Of a DNA stretch of 40,771 nucleotides, positions 7,525-17,300 are shown in pieces. The DNA is taken from NCBI GenBank assembly GCA_020026225.1, contig JAHHQU010000019.1, positions 1 through 40,771 on the forward strand. The letters are read 5' to 3'. The DNA comes from Phocaeicola sp. GTDB taxonomy: Bacteria; Bacteroidota; Bacteroidia; Bacteroidales; Bacteroidaceae. A program made the translations under genes and the position numbers. Each line of letters starts with the position of its first letter. The stretch's first letter is position 1. The notes beneath the pieces were generated by a model. The model was not told the origin of the DNA and did not search any database. It saw nothing but the letters and a program-made list of their open reading frames with translations.

Positions 7525-8694
7525 TCATTCATGCATAAACTTTCTATCAACAATAATAGCATGCTTCTCTTTCACTTCTATCTTCTCGGCTATCATCAAG
7601 TTCAAAGTCATCGGATGATCATGCGTCAGAAGATCCATCTCATCCTTGATCTCAGACAATATATCATGAATAGACAATCGCTCCTTAGGAATCAGCAAAC
7701 TCCCTTCCTCCAATCGGGTAATAAGCGACACATCGTTCAGCAGATGCCTCAGCCTTTCACAATTAGAGTAGCATTGTTCCATCAACTTATGCTGCATTTC
7801 AAGAGACAGCTTCGGCCCTGTCAACAAAGTTTCCAGACAAACCTGCATGGAAGCGACAGGAGTCTTCAACTCGTGATTGATATCATTAGTAAGCTGCTTT
7901 TTGATTCGGATTTTCTCCTTTTCCTGATGAAGAGCCTGCTCATGCTTCAAATCACGCTCCACTATCGTCTGCTGCAATTTCGTATAGAGGTTGATGATAT
8001 GCTGAGAAATTTCTCCTAACTCATTTCTAGGAAATTTCTCTACATGGCTGATTAGTCCACCTTTTTCCGCCTCCCCGGCAAAACGGTTGAGCCGTGTTAT
8101 CGTCTGACCTAATTGGCGAGTGACCCACCATCCCAGAAGGCTCATAACCAAGGTAACGGTAAACATGAACCAGAAAAAGACCATATCGGCCGATAAGTTT
8201 TCCTCCAGTGATTCCGAATAAGGAATGGCCGTTCGCACAATCATACTGCGGTATTTGGTTGCAGAATAGAAATAAGCATTGCCGTCACTGTCTGAGGTCC
8301 TATCAATGGCATACCCCGCCCCTTTTTCCAAAGCCTCCTTGACTTCAGGACGATTCAAGTGATTGTCCAGTAATTTCGTATCATTCTTGTTGTCATAGAT
8401 AACCTTTCCATCGAAATTGATCAAAGTAATTCGTATCGGTTCGTAAGGGATGTGGATTTCATCCAAATTATTCTCAAACAAATAATGATCGGCAAGGTAT
8501 TTATTATACAGTTGGAGCTGGGCGTTAATATGATCAATCTTATATTCTTTCTCCCTCAAGTACTGGAATCCGATCGAACAAATCAGCATGGTCCAACAGA
8601 AAAGCAGGAGAACGGACAAGACCAACTGATGGTATTTGAACCTAAGCTTGAAAACCGTAGCCATAACCTGATCGTGTAATGATACAGTGTCCAT
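7525..8694 (-). pseudogene. PhoR-like sensor histidine kinase truncated before the ATPase domain
   Basis: A 389-residue frame. It has a membrane segment at about 24-44, a periplasmic sensor region at about 45-170 with a PAS-like fold (ITLINFDGKVIYDN), a second membrane segment at 171-191, a HAMP linker at about 190-245, and a HisKA dimerisation domain with the phosphorylatable His274 in NDINHELKTPVAS. The frame stops at residue 389 (IVDRKFMHE, then TGA), exactly where the N-box of the HATPase domain should begin. No N, G1, F or G2 box is found in any frame in the next 120 bases. The protein therefore cannot bind ATP or autophosphorylate as made. The regulator gene ends at 8642, inside the start of this gene. 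The start could be 8694 or the ATG at 8664 (residue 11), which is better placed before the membrane segment. It may still be expressed as a dominant or phosphatase-only protein. Confidence 0.8.
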
Positions 8695-9322
8695 AAATTC
8701 CTAACTTCTGGCGAAGTCGGGTGATATTGACGTCAACTGTTCTGTCCAATACCACCACCTCATCTTTCCAAACGAAATTGAGCAATTCGTCACGAGTAAA
8801 GATTCGGTTCTGATTTTTCATGAGAAACGCCAAAATCTCGAATTCCTTCTTTGAAAGCTTCACCTCCTTTCCGTCTACCGTGCACATCTTGAGACGATGA
8901 TCCACTTTCAGTCCGTCCACCACAATGGCGTCCACTTTCTCTCCTGCAGTGCGGTTCGCTCTCCGAAGTACAGTCTTTACTCTCGCCAAGATATTTCGGA
9001 TGGTATACGGCTTCACGATGTAATCATCCGCTCCCATGTTCAATCCGATAATCATATCATCTTCGGTATCCTTGGCCGTACAGAATATGATAGGAATATC
9101 AGCCGTTTCATGATTGGACTTCATCATTTTTGCCATCTTAATTCCACTGATTTCTCCCATCATGATATCTAGCAAGATTAAAGAATAACGAGTTAGATCC
9201 AAAGCTAAGGCCTGTTCTACACTATAAGCCACATCCACATCATATCCTTCATTCTCAAGGTTCAGTTTGAGGACGTCACACAAAGTTTCTTCGTCGTCCA
9301 CTACAAGTATTCTATCTGTCAT
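8642..9322 (-). CDS. OmpR/PhoB-type response regulator
   Basis: A 226-residue protein. The receiver domain (1-120) has the acid pair at Asp9-Asp10, the phosphoacceptor Asp52 in LLDIMMGE, Thr82 in FCTAKD and Lys104 in YIVKPY. The DNA-binding winged helix (about 130-226) has LSKKEFEILAFLMKN and the recognition helix VDVNITRLRQKL. It is transcribed with, and overlaps, the truncated kinase gene. Its position divergent from a porin-pstSCAB operon suggests it controls phosphate uptake, like PhoB. This role is inferred from context. With the partner kinase truncated, another kinase or small phosphodonor would have to phosphorylate it. Confidence 0.88.
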   Translation of the reverse strand: MTDRILVVDDEETLCDVLKLNLENEGYDVDVAYSVEQALALDLTRYSLILLDIMMGEISGIKMAKMMKSNHETADIPIIFCTAKDTEDDMIIGLNMGADDYIVKPYTIRNILARVKTVLRRANRTAGEKVDAIVVDGLKVDHRLKMCTVDGKEVKLSKKEFEILAFLMKNQNRIFTRDELLNFVWKDEVVVLDRTVDVNITRLRQKLGIYGHCIITRSGYGYGFQA

Positions 9323-9339
9323 AGTTCATTAAATTTGTA

Positions 9340-9347
9340 CAAAAATA
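9340..9347 (-). promoter_or_regulatory. -7 promoter element of the response regulator gene
   Basis: The minus strand reads TATTTTTG, 18 bases before the ATG at 9322. Confidence 0.45.
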
Positions 9348-9386
9348 AAATAAAATACTACGGTATGTACATGTCTTCCATGCGAT

Positions 9387-9425
9387 TTAACCGAATTGTA
9401 ACATTTCCGAAACAACCCCGAAACA
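9387..9425. promoter_or_regulatory. Pho-box-like direct repeats, exact 11-bp period
   Basis: Four hexamers lie exactly 11 bases apart: TTAACC (9387), GTAACA (9398), GAAACA (9409) and GAAACA (9420). PhoP boxes of Bacillus are TT(A/T/C)ACA repeated every 11 bases, and E. coli Pho boxes also repeat every 11 bases. The array lies between the divergent regulator and porin/pst promoters, where PhoB-type dimers would bind. The repeat is visible in the sequence; the regulator assignment is inference. Confidence 0.5.
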
Positions 9426-9496
9426 GGAAGACCTTCTCTCTGACTTTTCTCACAGAAGCTTCACAACTCTGTAATCGAAATGAAACAATCTGAAGG

Positions 9497-9504
9497 TACT
9501 TTTG
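9497..9504 (+). promoter_or_regulatory. -7 promoter element of the porin-pst operon (TACTTTTG)
   Basis: TACTTTTG fits TAnnTTTG and lies 21 bases before the ATG at 9526. No good -33 box was seen, which fits an activator-dependent promoter. Confidence 0.5.
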
Positions 9505-9525
9505 CCTTCGAAAAAATAAGATTAC

Positions 9526-10488
9526 ATGAAATTTATACTACCGGCAGTACTCCTGCTTTTCAGTCTTCCTGCCCACGCGGACAATGAGAAAGAAACTCCA
9601 AGAGGCAGACCCATAGCGAGAATTTTCACCAATTTCCATACAGGATTTGGAGCGTCACACCATGAGCGAGGCTTTGAACTCAGCAGAAGCTACTTAGGCT
9701 ATGAATTCCGTATTACTCCCGAGCTTACGCTGACGGGGATTCTTGACGTGGGACAATCAAAACAAGTGGATGACCTCCAACGGTTGGCTTATTTCAAGAA
9801 CATGATGCTCCAGTGGAGACATGAACGGATGACTCTCTCAGCCGGATTGATTCCAACCCTACAATTTGGCTTTCAAGAAAAGTTCTGGGGAATGCGTTTC
9901 GTTCACAAATCCTTTCAAGATGAATACAAATTTGGAGACAGTGCCGATATGGGAGTCTCTATTTCATATTCATTCAATCAATGGTTGGCAGCAGATGCCA
10001 TTGTTGCCAATGGAGAAGGATATAAGAAAGTGCAATTCAACGAGGGATTGTTATACGGTGCCGGGCTGACCCTCAATCCTGTGCAAGGTCTATTCTTCAG
10101 ACTGTACGGTAGCTTTAATCAAGAAGCTGGCGAGCAGCAACTGGACATTCAGAACTACTCCGCTTTTGCAGGCTACCGAAATGCCACTTTTTCAGCAGGT
10201 GCTGAATACAATTTGAAGAAAGAATCCTCTGGCAACGAAGAAAGCCAGTTGCAAGGTTATTCGCTTTATTCTACAGCCGCCTTGAACAAACGTCTCCGGC
10301 TTTTTGGACGCTTCGACCAGCTGTTCACCTCCAAAAGTAAAAGGCAGGATGAGATGAAAGCAATTTTAGGTCTTGAAATCACCCTGAATTCTTATATCAA
10401 GCTCGCACCCACTTTCACATATACCCAACTGAAAAGCAATGACAAGCCTGGTTTCCTTGCCGGACTCTATTGCTATTTCGGGTTTTAA
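9526..10488 (+). CDS. Outer membrane beta-barrel porin of the phosphate operon
   Basis: A 320-residue protein with a signal peptide (cleavage near LPAHA, residue 18). The remainder is alternating amphipathic strands rich in Tyr, Phe and Gly, ending in a terminal Phe (LAGLYCYFGF), as outer-membrane barrel proteins do. Strand-turn patterns such as MLQWRHERMTLSAGLIPTLQ and SYSFNQWLAADAIVANGEG resemble porins of the OprO/OprP phosphate-selective type, although the overall length is shorter. As first gene of the operon, 26 bases before pstS, it most likely lets phosphate cross the outer membrane to PstS. Substrate preference is inferred from context only. Confidence 0.78.
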   Translation: MKFILPAVLLLFSLPAHADNEKETPRGRPIARIFTNFHTGFGASHHERGFELSRSYLGYEFRITPELTLTGILDVGQSKQVDDLQRLAYFKNMMLQWRHERMTLSAGLIPTLQFGFQEKFWGMRFVHKSFQDEYKFGDSADMGVSISYSFNQWLAADAIVANGEGYKKVQFNEGLLYGAGLTLNPVQGLFFRLYGSFNQEAGEQQLDIQNYSAFAGYRNATFSAGAEYNLKKESSGNEESQLQGYSLYSTAALNKRLRLFGRFDQLFTSKSKRQDEMKAILGLEITLNSYIKLAPTFTYTQLKSNDKPGFLAGLYCYFGF

Positions 10489-10514
10489 ATAAAGAACCAT
10501 AAAAAGAAACAATT

Positions 10515-11573
10515 ATGAAAAAAAACTATTTCAGTTATCTGGCTTTGATGCTGTCGCTATGCATATTGGCATCATGCGGAGTGAAGAACAACAAGAAAAG
10601 TACAGCAGAAGAACTTTCCGGTGCAGGTGCCACTTTCCCTCTGCCTTTCTATAATGTCCTCTTTGAGAACTACAATGAAAAGAATCTGGGTAAGATTGCT
10701 TATGGAGGAATCGGCAGTGGAGGCGGAATCCGTAACCTGAAAGATGGAATCGTCGATTTTGCAGGCAGTGACGCTTATCTTTCAGAGGAGGAAATGAAGC
10801 AGATGGATCCAGTAATACATGTTCCTTCATGCATGGGAGCCGTTGTGGTAGCATACAACCTGCCGGGCGTTGACAGCCTCAGCTTTTCGGGAGATGTAAT
10901 AGCCGACATCTTCTCAGGGAAAATCAGCCAATGGAATGACCCAAGAATCGTCACACTCAACCCCAATGCTACTCTGCCAGAAGAAAGTATCATGCCGGTC
11001 TTCCGTTCCGATGGCAGCGGAACCACTTTCGTGTTTACCGATTATCTCTGTAAGGTAAGCGATGAATGGGAACAGACCTATGGAAGAGGCAAGTCTGTCA
11101 ACTTTCCTCACGGGCAAGCAGCTAAAGGAAATCCAGGTGTAGCGGGAATTGTCTCCCAAACCAAAAACTCCATCGGATACCTCGGTTCTGAATATGCCTT
11201 TGCACAGAACATCCCTTTTGCATCCATCGTCAATATACAAGGAGAAAGCATCCGTCCCAACGCGGCTTCCATTTCTGCTGCCGCATCGGGAACGATACCG
11301 TCCGACACACGCACCATGATTACCAATTCAGAAGCTCAGGGAGCTTACCCCATCAGCTGCTTCACATGGCTCATTGTATATAAGGAACAGAATTATTCAA
11401 AACGCAGCAAAGAACAAGCACTTGCTACCGCTAACTTCTTGGAATATGTACTCAGTCCCGAAGCTCAAAACATGGCCACTTCAGTACATTACGCTCCGCT
11501 TCCCCAAAAGGTCATCAATTTAAGTAAAGAGAACCTTCAACAGCTAACCTTCGATGGCAGCGCATTGAAATAA
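10515..11573 (+). CDS. pstS: Phosphate-binding lipoprotein PstS
   Basis: A 352-residue protein with a lipoprotein signal ending in CILASC (Cys21), so it is anchored to a membrane rather than free in the periplasm. Typical PstS motifs follow: LSGAGATFPLPFY at the mature start, the phosphate-binding GGIGSGGGIR, DFAGSDAYL, and VFRSDGSGTTFVFTDYL. The C-terminal YPISCFTWLIVYKEQ and the FLEYVLSPEAQ region are also family features. It captures phosphate and delivers it to the PstCA channel. It lies between the porin and pstC. Confidence 0.95.
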   Translation: MKKNYFSYLALMLSLCILASCGVKNNKKSTAEELSGAGATFPLPFYNVLFENYNEKNLGKIAYGGIGSGGGIRNLKDGIVDFAGSDAYLSEEEMKQMDPVIHVPSCMGAVVVAYNLPGVDSLSFSGDVIADIFSGKISQWNDPRIVTLNPNATLPEESIMPVFRSDGSGTTFVFTDYLCKVSDEWEQTYGRGKSVNFPHGQAAKGNPGVAGIVSQTKNSIGYLGSEYAFAQNIPFASIVNIQGESIRPNAASISAAASGTIPSDTRTMITNSEAQGAYPISCFTWLIVYKEQNYSKRSKEQALATANFLEYVLSPEAQNMATSVHYAPLPQKVINLSKENLQQLTFDGSALK

Positions 11574-11640
11574 AAACCTTGTTGTCCGGTAAGCTGACAT
11601 CAACCAGTCGGTGTATCGGACAACTCCAAACGATTCACGT

Positions 11641-12498
11641 ATGAATGATAAAATCTTTCGTATAGTTCTTTTTGCAAGTGCCATTCTTATCCCGACCATT
11701 TGTGCTGGAATCATCTTTGCATTGGTTTCCGACGGATATGAAGCATTCAATCATTTCGGGTTCTTTAACTTCTTGTTCTCTGCAGAATGGGATTACACAG
11801 CCGGACACGAAAGCTACGGGGCATTGCCGTTCATTACAGGCACACTGATGACTACAGGGCTGGCCCTCCTATTCTGTATACCTTTCTCCATGCCTGTTTC
11901 TCTTTTCATAGGCGAATACTTCAAAGGGACTCCCATCGCCAATGTACTAGGTACCATGGTAGACTTGCTGGCAGGAATTCCCTCCATCATCTACGGTTTA
12001 TGGGGATTCTATCTGTTGCGTCCCCTGATCATGGCCCTCAACATTTCTCCTCAAGGCTCAAGTATACTCACAGCCTCTCTGGTGCTGGCTATCATGATTG
12101 TACCCTATGCATCTTCCTTGAGTGCCGAATTCATCAAAATGGTACCCACCGAACTGAAAGAAAGTTCTTATAGCTTAGGAGCGACTCGTGCCGATGTCAT
12201 CCGAAAAATCATCTTTCCAGTTGCCGGTCCAGGTATCTTTTCAGCCTATATCCTCGCCATCGGGCGTGCTCTCGGAGAAACCATGACAGTCACCATGCTT
12301 ATCGGCAATACCAATGATATTCCAACATCCATCACAGCCACAGGAAATTCCATGGCCAGCATCATTGCAAACCAATTCGGAGAGGCGGATGGATTAAGAC
12401 TTTCTTCTCTGATAGCCATTGGTCTGGTACTGTTTCTGATTACTGCCATCATCAATCTCATCGGCAAAATATTCATCAAACGAGCTAGAATATCATAA
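11641..12498 (+). CDS. pstC: Phosphate ABC transporter permease PstC
   Basis: 285 residues, inner membrane permease. Six hydrophobic segments are visible, with the ABC permease coupling (EAA) loop at TELKESSYSLGATRADVIRKI followed by PVAGPGIFSAYILAIGRALGETMTVTML. The frame is open from a GTG at 11611, but the ATG at 11641 (MNDKIFRIVLF) starts directly before the first membrane segment and is preferred. The stop overlaps the pstA start (TAATG), which implies translational coupling. Confidence 0.93.
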   Translation: MNDKIFRIVLFASAILIPTICAGIIFALVSDGYEAFNHFGFFNFLFSAEWDYTAGHESYGALPFITGTLMTTGLALLFCIPFSMPVSLFIGEYFKGTPIANVLGTMVDLLAGIPSIIYGLWGFYLLRPLIMALNISPQGSSILTASLVLAIMIVPYASSLSAEFIKMVPTELKESSYSLGATRADVIRKIIFPVAGPGIFSAYILAIGRALGETMTVTMLIGNTNDIPTSITATGNSMASIIANQFGEADGLRLSSLIAIGLVLFLITAIINLIGKIFIKRARIS

Positions 12499-13373
12499 TG
12501 GAAAAATCAATGAATAAATTCAAATTGGGTCGGCGGATTTTAGCCGACCGAGCATTGCAGTGGACCGTCTGCATATTGGCCGGAATGACGGCAATACCAC
12601 TCTTCGCCATCCTTTTTGAAGTCCTCTATAGGGGATATGACCAGTTTTCATGGGCCTTTTTTACTGAACCTACCCCAACGGCCTACAGAGCCTTGCAAGC
12701 GGTTTCTGCAGGGCTTCCCATACCGGGGGGAATTGCAAACGGCATTGTCGGCACCTTCATCATGCTCAGCATGTCGATTGTCGTAGCTGTTCCTGCCGGT
12801 ATTCTCTGCGGTGTCTATCTGGCAGAAAATAGCAAAAGTCGGTTTGCCAAGGCCGTCAGTTACCTGACCGATCTGCTGCAAGGTACCCCTTCCGTCATCA
12901 TCGGAATCATCACATATATATGGGTTGTCGTACCGATGAAAAGCTATTCGGCCATCGCCGGCAGTGTGGCTTTGTTCATCATGATGCTGCCCCTCATCAT
13001 ACGTTCCACGGAAGAGACCATGAAGATTCTTCCTGTCTCCCTCAAGGAAGCAGGACTCGCATTGGGAGGAAGCAATGTCAGCGTGATTCTGCGGATACAA
13101 CTCCCAGCAGCATTCGGGGGTATTTTTACGGGAGTACTGCTGGCTGTATCCCGTGTCATCGGAGAAACCGCTCCTTTGATGTTCACAGCCTTAGGTTGTT
13201 CTATGATACGATGGGACATCGACAAACCCATCTCGGCAGTTCCCTTGCTGATATGGGAATTCTTCAACGATCCTTACCTCAAAGACCTGATATGGGGGGC
13301 TTCACTCTTTCTCTTGGTCTTTGTCTTATTCTTAAATTTAACAGCTAAACTTATTGTAAAAAAATGGAGATAA
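12498..13373 (+). CDS. pstA: Phosphate ABC transporter permease PstA
   Basis: A 291-residue inner membrane permease that pairs with PstC. The hydrophobic segments and the coupling loop VSLKEAGLALGGSNVSVILRIQLPAAFGGIFTGVLLAVSRVIGETAPL are characteristic of PstA. The start codon overlaps the pstC stop; an ATG four codons in (12510) is an alternative. The 3' end overlaps pstB by 10 bases. Confidence 0.93.
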   Translation: MEKSMNKFKLGRRILADRALQWTVCILAGMTAIPLFAILFEVLYRGYDQFSWAFFTEPTPTAYRALQAVSAGLPIPGGIANGIVGTFIMLSMSIVVAVPAGILCGVYLAENSKSRFAKAVSYLTDLLQGTPSVIIGIITYIWVVVPMKSYSAIAGSVALFIMMLPLIIRSTEETMKILPVSLKEAGLALGGSNVSVILRIQLPAAFGGIFTGVLLAVSRVIGETAPLMFTALGCSMIRWDIDKPISAVPLLIWEFFNDPYLKDLIWGASLFLLVFVLFLNLTAKLIVKKWR

Positions 13374-14131
13374 AAAAAACTATACTCGATTTAAAAAGAG
13401 TCTGCGTATCCTATACTAAGCAAACGATGGCCGTCAAATATGTTTCAGCCGCCATCGAACGAAATACCATCACTGCCATCATGGGTCCTTCAGGCTGTGG
13501 AAAGTCTACCTTGCTCCGTGCCGTGAATCTCATTCATCACCTGTATCCGAACATTCATGTCACTGGAGAAATACTATGGAACGGTCAAAACATCTTGAGC
13601 ATGCAGCCCATTGATGTCCGCCGACATATCGGAATGGTTTTCCAACGTCCTACTCCTTTTTCAACGATGAGTATCTATGACAACGTATTGGCGGGATATA
13701 CTCTGAATGGAATCCGGCTTTCCAAAACAGAGAAGGATGAAATCGTAGAGACGAACTTACGAAACGTATTCTTGTGGGAAGAGGTTAAGGATGTACTGAA
13801 TAAAAAGGGAACCTTCTTGTCAGGCGGACAGCAACAGCGACTGTGCATCGCCCGTGCCTTGGCCTTGAAACCCGACGTTCTTTTGATGGATGAGCCGACC
13901 TCCGCATTGGACCCTATAGCGACGAAGAATATCGAAGAGTTACTGGTAGAACTGCAAAAGCACGTAACCATCCTCATCGTAACGCACAATATGGGACAAG
14001 CTCGGAGGATTTCATCTAAATCCATGTTCATGTACCTGGGAGAACTGGTGGAATACGATGATACGGAAACTATATTCTCGAATCCGGTCGACGAAAGGAC
14101 AAAGGCTTACCTTACAGGGAAGATGGGTTAA
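13364..14131 (+). CDS. pstB: Phosphate ABC transporter ATPase PstB
   Basis: 255 residues, cytoplasmic ATPase driving PstCA. Walker A GPSGCGKST (41-49), Q-loop FQRPTPFS, ABC signature LSGGQQQRL (152-160), Walker B VLLMDEPTSALD and the switch His in VTHNMGQ are all intact. Length is normal. The start overlaps the end of pstA. phoU, which often follows pstB, is absent: only a hairpin and the convergent sbcC gene follow. Confidence 0.96.
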   Translation: MEIKKTILDLKRVCVSYTKQTMAVKYVSAAIERNTITAIMGPSGCGKSTLLRAVNLIHHLYPNIHVTGEILWNGQNILSMQPIDVRRHIGMVFQRPTPFSTMSIYDNVLAGYTLNGIRLSKTEKDEIVETNLRNVFLWEEVKDVLNKKGTFLSGGQQQRLCIARALALKPDVLLMDEPTSALDPIATKNIEELLVELQKHVTILIVTHNMGQARRISSKSMFMYLGELVEYDDTETIFSNPVDERTKAYLTGKMG

Positions 14132-14262
14132 AGCGTCTCTGGATTAAAAAGGAAACCGACCGGCTTGTACCTCCAACTACTCGAAGTTTTTCAAAGAACG
14201 AAAGAGATGTGCCATTACTATTCTTTGGGTAAAAGGAAGGATACATGCCGTATCGGAAATGA

Positions 14263-14308
14263 CAAAACGTTCGTTTCAGCTCTTGATAGAGCCGAAGCGA
14301 ACGTTTTG
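14263..14308. terminator. Terminator hairpin between pstB and sbcC
   Basis: The 20-bp stem (14263-14282 with 14289-14308) has one wobble and one mismatch, with a 6-base loop. The stem base is A/T-rich and T-rich sequence follows on the plus strand. It lies between convergent genes and may serve both. Confidence 0.75.
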
Positions 14309-14339
14309 TGTATACTTTTCTTGCTTGTGGCAAACTTTA

Positions 14340-17300
14340 TTAAAGAAGACTGACAACCTCCACCTTGCTCAAGGTATTGTTGATACGACTTACTTGAATC
14401 TGCGTAGTCAGACGCTCTTTCAAACTTTCCACGTGACTGATTATTCCTATTTTTTTACCTCCCATCTGATGCAGGCGTTCCAGTGCATCCATCACTGCAG
14501 AAAGATAGGTACTGTCCAACGTACCAAAGCCTTCATCAATGAATAGAGTATCCATGGAGAAAGAAGCCCGACTGAGGGAAGAGAGTCCCAAAGCCAATGA
14601 CAAGGAAATAAAGAAGCTCTCCCCGCCCGAAATGGTAGAAGTAGGACGCAACACCCCGCCTGCCTCGTTGTCCTTCAAAAGGATGGTCAGGGAACCGGGC
14701 TGACACACCATCTCATAGCGGCTGCTGAATTGCAGCAGGTATTGGTTTGCATTGGCCAGCAACTGTTCCAGCACATAACTCTGAGCTATGTTCCGGAATT
14801 TCTTGCCGTCAGCACTTCCAAACAAGGTATGCAGATGCGACCAGCGATCGGCTTCTTGGGTCACAAGATCCAGTTCTTTCGTAATGGATTCAAAGCGAAT
14901 GCGGTTCTGACGATCGGTTTCCAATGTCTGGGCAAACATGCCCATCTTTTGATTTATCGTTCCCAAATTAGACTTTACAACCTCCAATCGACTCTTCAGT
15001 TCATCCGCTTCCGCAGACAACTCTCCCTGCGGCTGGACACGCTGATGCTTGGCCAAATTTTGTTCTGCCGTCTCCATCTCCGTCTTCAACCGAAGCACGA
15101 TGTCACGCATTTTCTGTTGTGATTCCCGAAGAGACTTCACCTCTTCGGAAGACAAACCAGCCAGACGGCCCAAACGCTCCTCTGACACCCCTTCCTTTTC
15201 GGAGAAATAACGGTGCAAAGCCTGGGAAGCCGTTTCTTTCAAGTTCACCAACTGCTGCAGATTATCCTTATTGACAGACACACGGGACTGGAAATCCACC
15301 CAGTGAACAGGCAGCTGCTCCATCGGAGAAGCTGTCTCTGCCTTCAAGGATTTCCAATCAGGCTGCAAGGACTCAATGGCAGTCTGCGACTGTCTGACAT
15401 GACTCAAATCGGAAACGAATTCTTGAAGTGTCGTATCCACACGACGTTGCTTATCTTGTGCCATTTGATAATACTGTGCACCGGTATGAAGTTTCTGAAG
15501 GTATACCTCACCTTGCTCAACGTACAATGACCAATCGATATACGTCGATAAGTTGGTCTCCGTTTCTTTCATGTTTTGCGAGTGCATTTCCAACGTTTGA
15601 CGGTCCAAAACCACTCCTTCCTGAATACGGGTCTGTTTCTTTTCAATCTCCTTCACTTCGTCTGCAGCGGCCTGAGAAGCTTTAACTAAGGCATCCTTTT
15701 CATGCTGCAATGCTTCTTTCTGCTTCTGTAATTCGCCTACGGACTGCAATTGCTTGCCCAACTCTTCCTCACGCTGTTTCAGGTGGTTCATGGCTGCATC
15801 TATCGCTTCAAGAGGCAACTCTTCCGATTCAAAGCGCTGGTTCAAGGCATGTGCCTTCTTTTGAGCGACAACCTGCTCCTCGTGATCTCGAGCTGTAGCC
15901 AGTTCACGTTCTTTCAAAGTCTGGTCACGGAGAGCTGTAGCCAATTGAGCTTTGCTTTCAGCCAGACATTTAGAGGCTTCCTTCCATTGAATCCGAACCC
16001 CTTCCAAAGATTCCTTAAGTGGTTGCAGAATGGAAACGAAATGTTCATCGGGAATCAGATGGGTGACGGGCTGCCCGCATAGCGGACAAGGCTCTCCCTC
16101 TATCAACCCTTTTCGGTATTCACGCATCAAATCAGAGCAGGCCCTTTCCTGTTTCTTGTAAACGTCCTCTTGTTCCGTGACACGCAGTTCCAATTCCTTG
16201 GCCTTCTTCTCCTCTTCCTGAAGTGAAGAAGTAAAGCGTTCCACTGTCCCCAGCACGCATTTCAACGCTTCCGATTTTTCTTGAGCAAGCCGGTGCAACT
16301 GATTGCACTGTTCCACCAAGAAACGATATTCATTCAATCCCGTCAACTGGGTATTCAAGTCTTGCCGAGCCGCAAGAAGTCCTTCGTAATTTAATGAGTC
16401 CAATTTCTGCGTCAGAGCCTGCAAATTCTTTTCCTTCTCTTGAACCTGCACGGAAAGATCGTCGGTCTGCTTCTTCTGCCGCTTCAAAGCTTCATCACAT
16501 CCTTTAAGCTGGCTTTCTTTAGATTTAAGAGACACTTCTACCTGATGGATGTAAGAAAGCGTTTTCATGCGTCGCTCAACCAAAGAATCAATCAGCCCCA
16601 TTTGTTGGTAACATTCCGCCTTGGGAGCTTCATCCGACAAATATTGGTCGACCTTCCGTTTGGCCTGACGCATCTTCTCCTCTTTCTGCTGCAAATCGGC
16701 CAACCCTGCAAGCAGACGAACGTATTCATCCCGCAGCTTGACAGCCTCTTCTCGCTTGGCGGCCAACGTCTCTTCCGATTGAGCCAACGTATTCCATAAT
16801 TCACGTTGGGCAGCGGTACGATCCCAATCAACCAACAGCTCCTCCAACTCCTTGACCTCGGGAGCAGAAGACTTAGCCAATTGTACGTTATATACTTGCT
16901 TGGTCCGCTCAGCCTCAGCCTTCAATTTCTCCAATTGAACAAGCCACTGAAGTGAAGCCATCAGCTGCTGTTCTTCTGAGGCCAGTTTCTTGGCTTGGAC
17001 ATCCAACTCCTTCTGTTCGGATTGAATCGTCTCCACCTCTTCCTTCTCCAGCAACTGTACTCCTTGCAACTTGCTCTTGACTTGTTGGCAGGCTGCATCC
17101 TTTTCACCCTTTATTACATGAATGCATTTACTGATTTCCGAGTAAATAGCAGTACCTGTCAGTTTCTCCAGAATATCAGACTTCTCATTTTCTCCGCTTT
17201 TGAGAAACTTGGTGAAATCTCCTTGAGCCAGCATCGTAGTCCGACAAAACTGCTCGAAAGTCAAACCAATGTGTTCTCCGATGTACGATGCGACTTCAGA

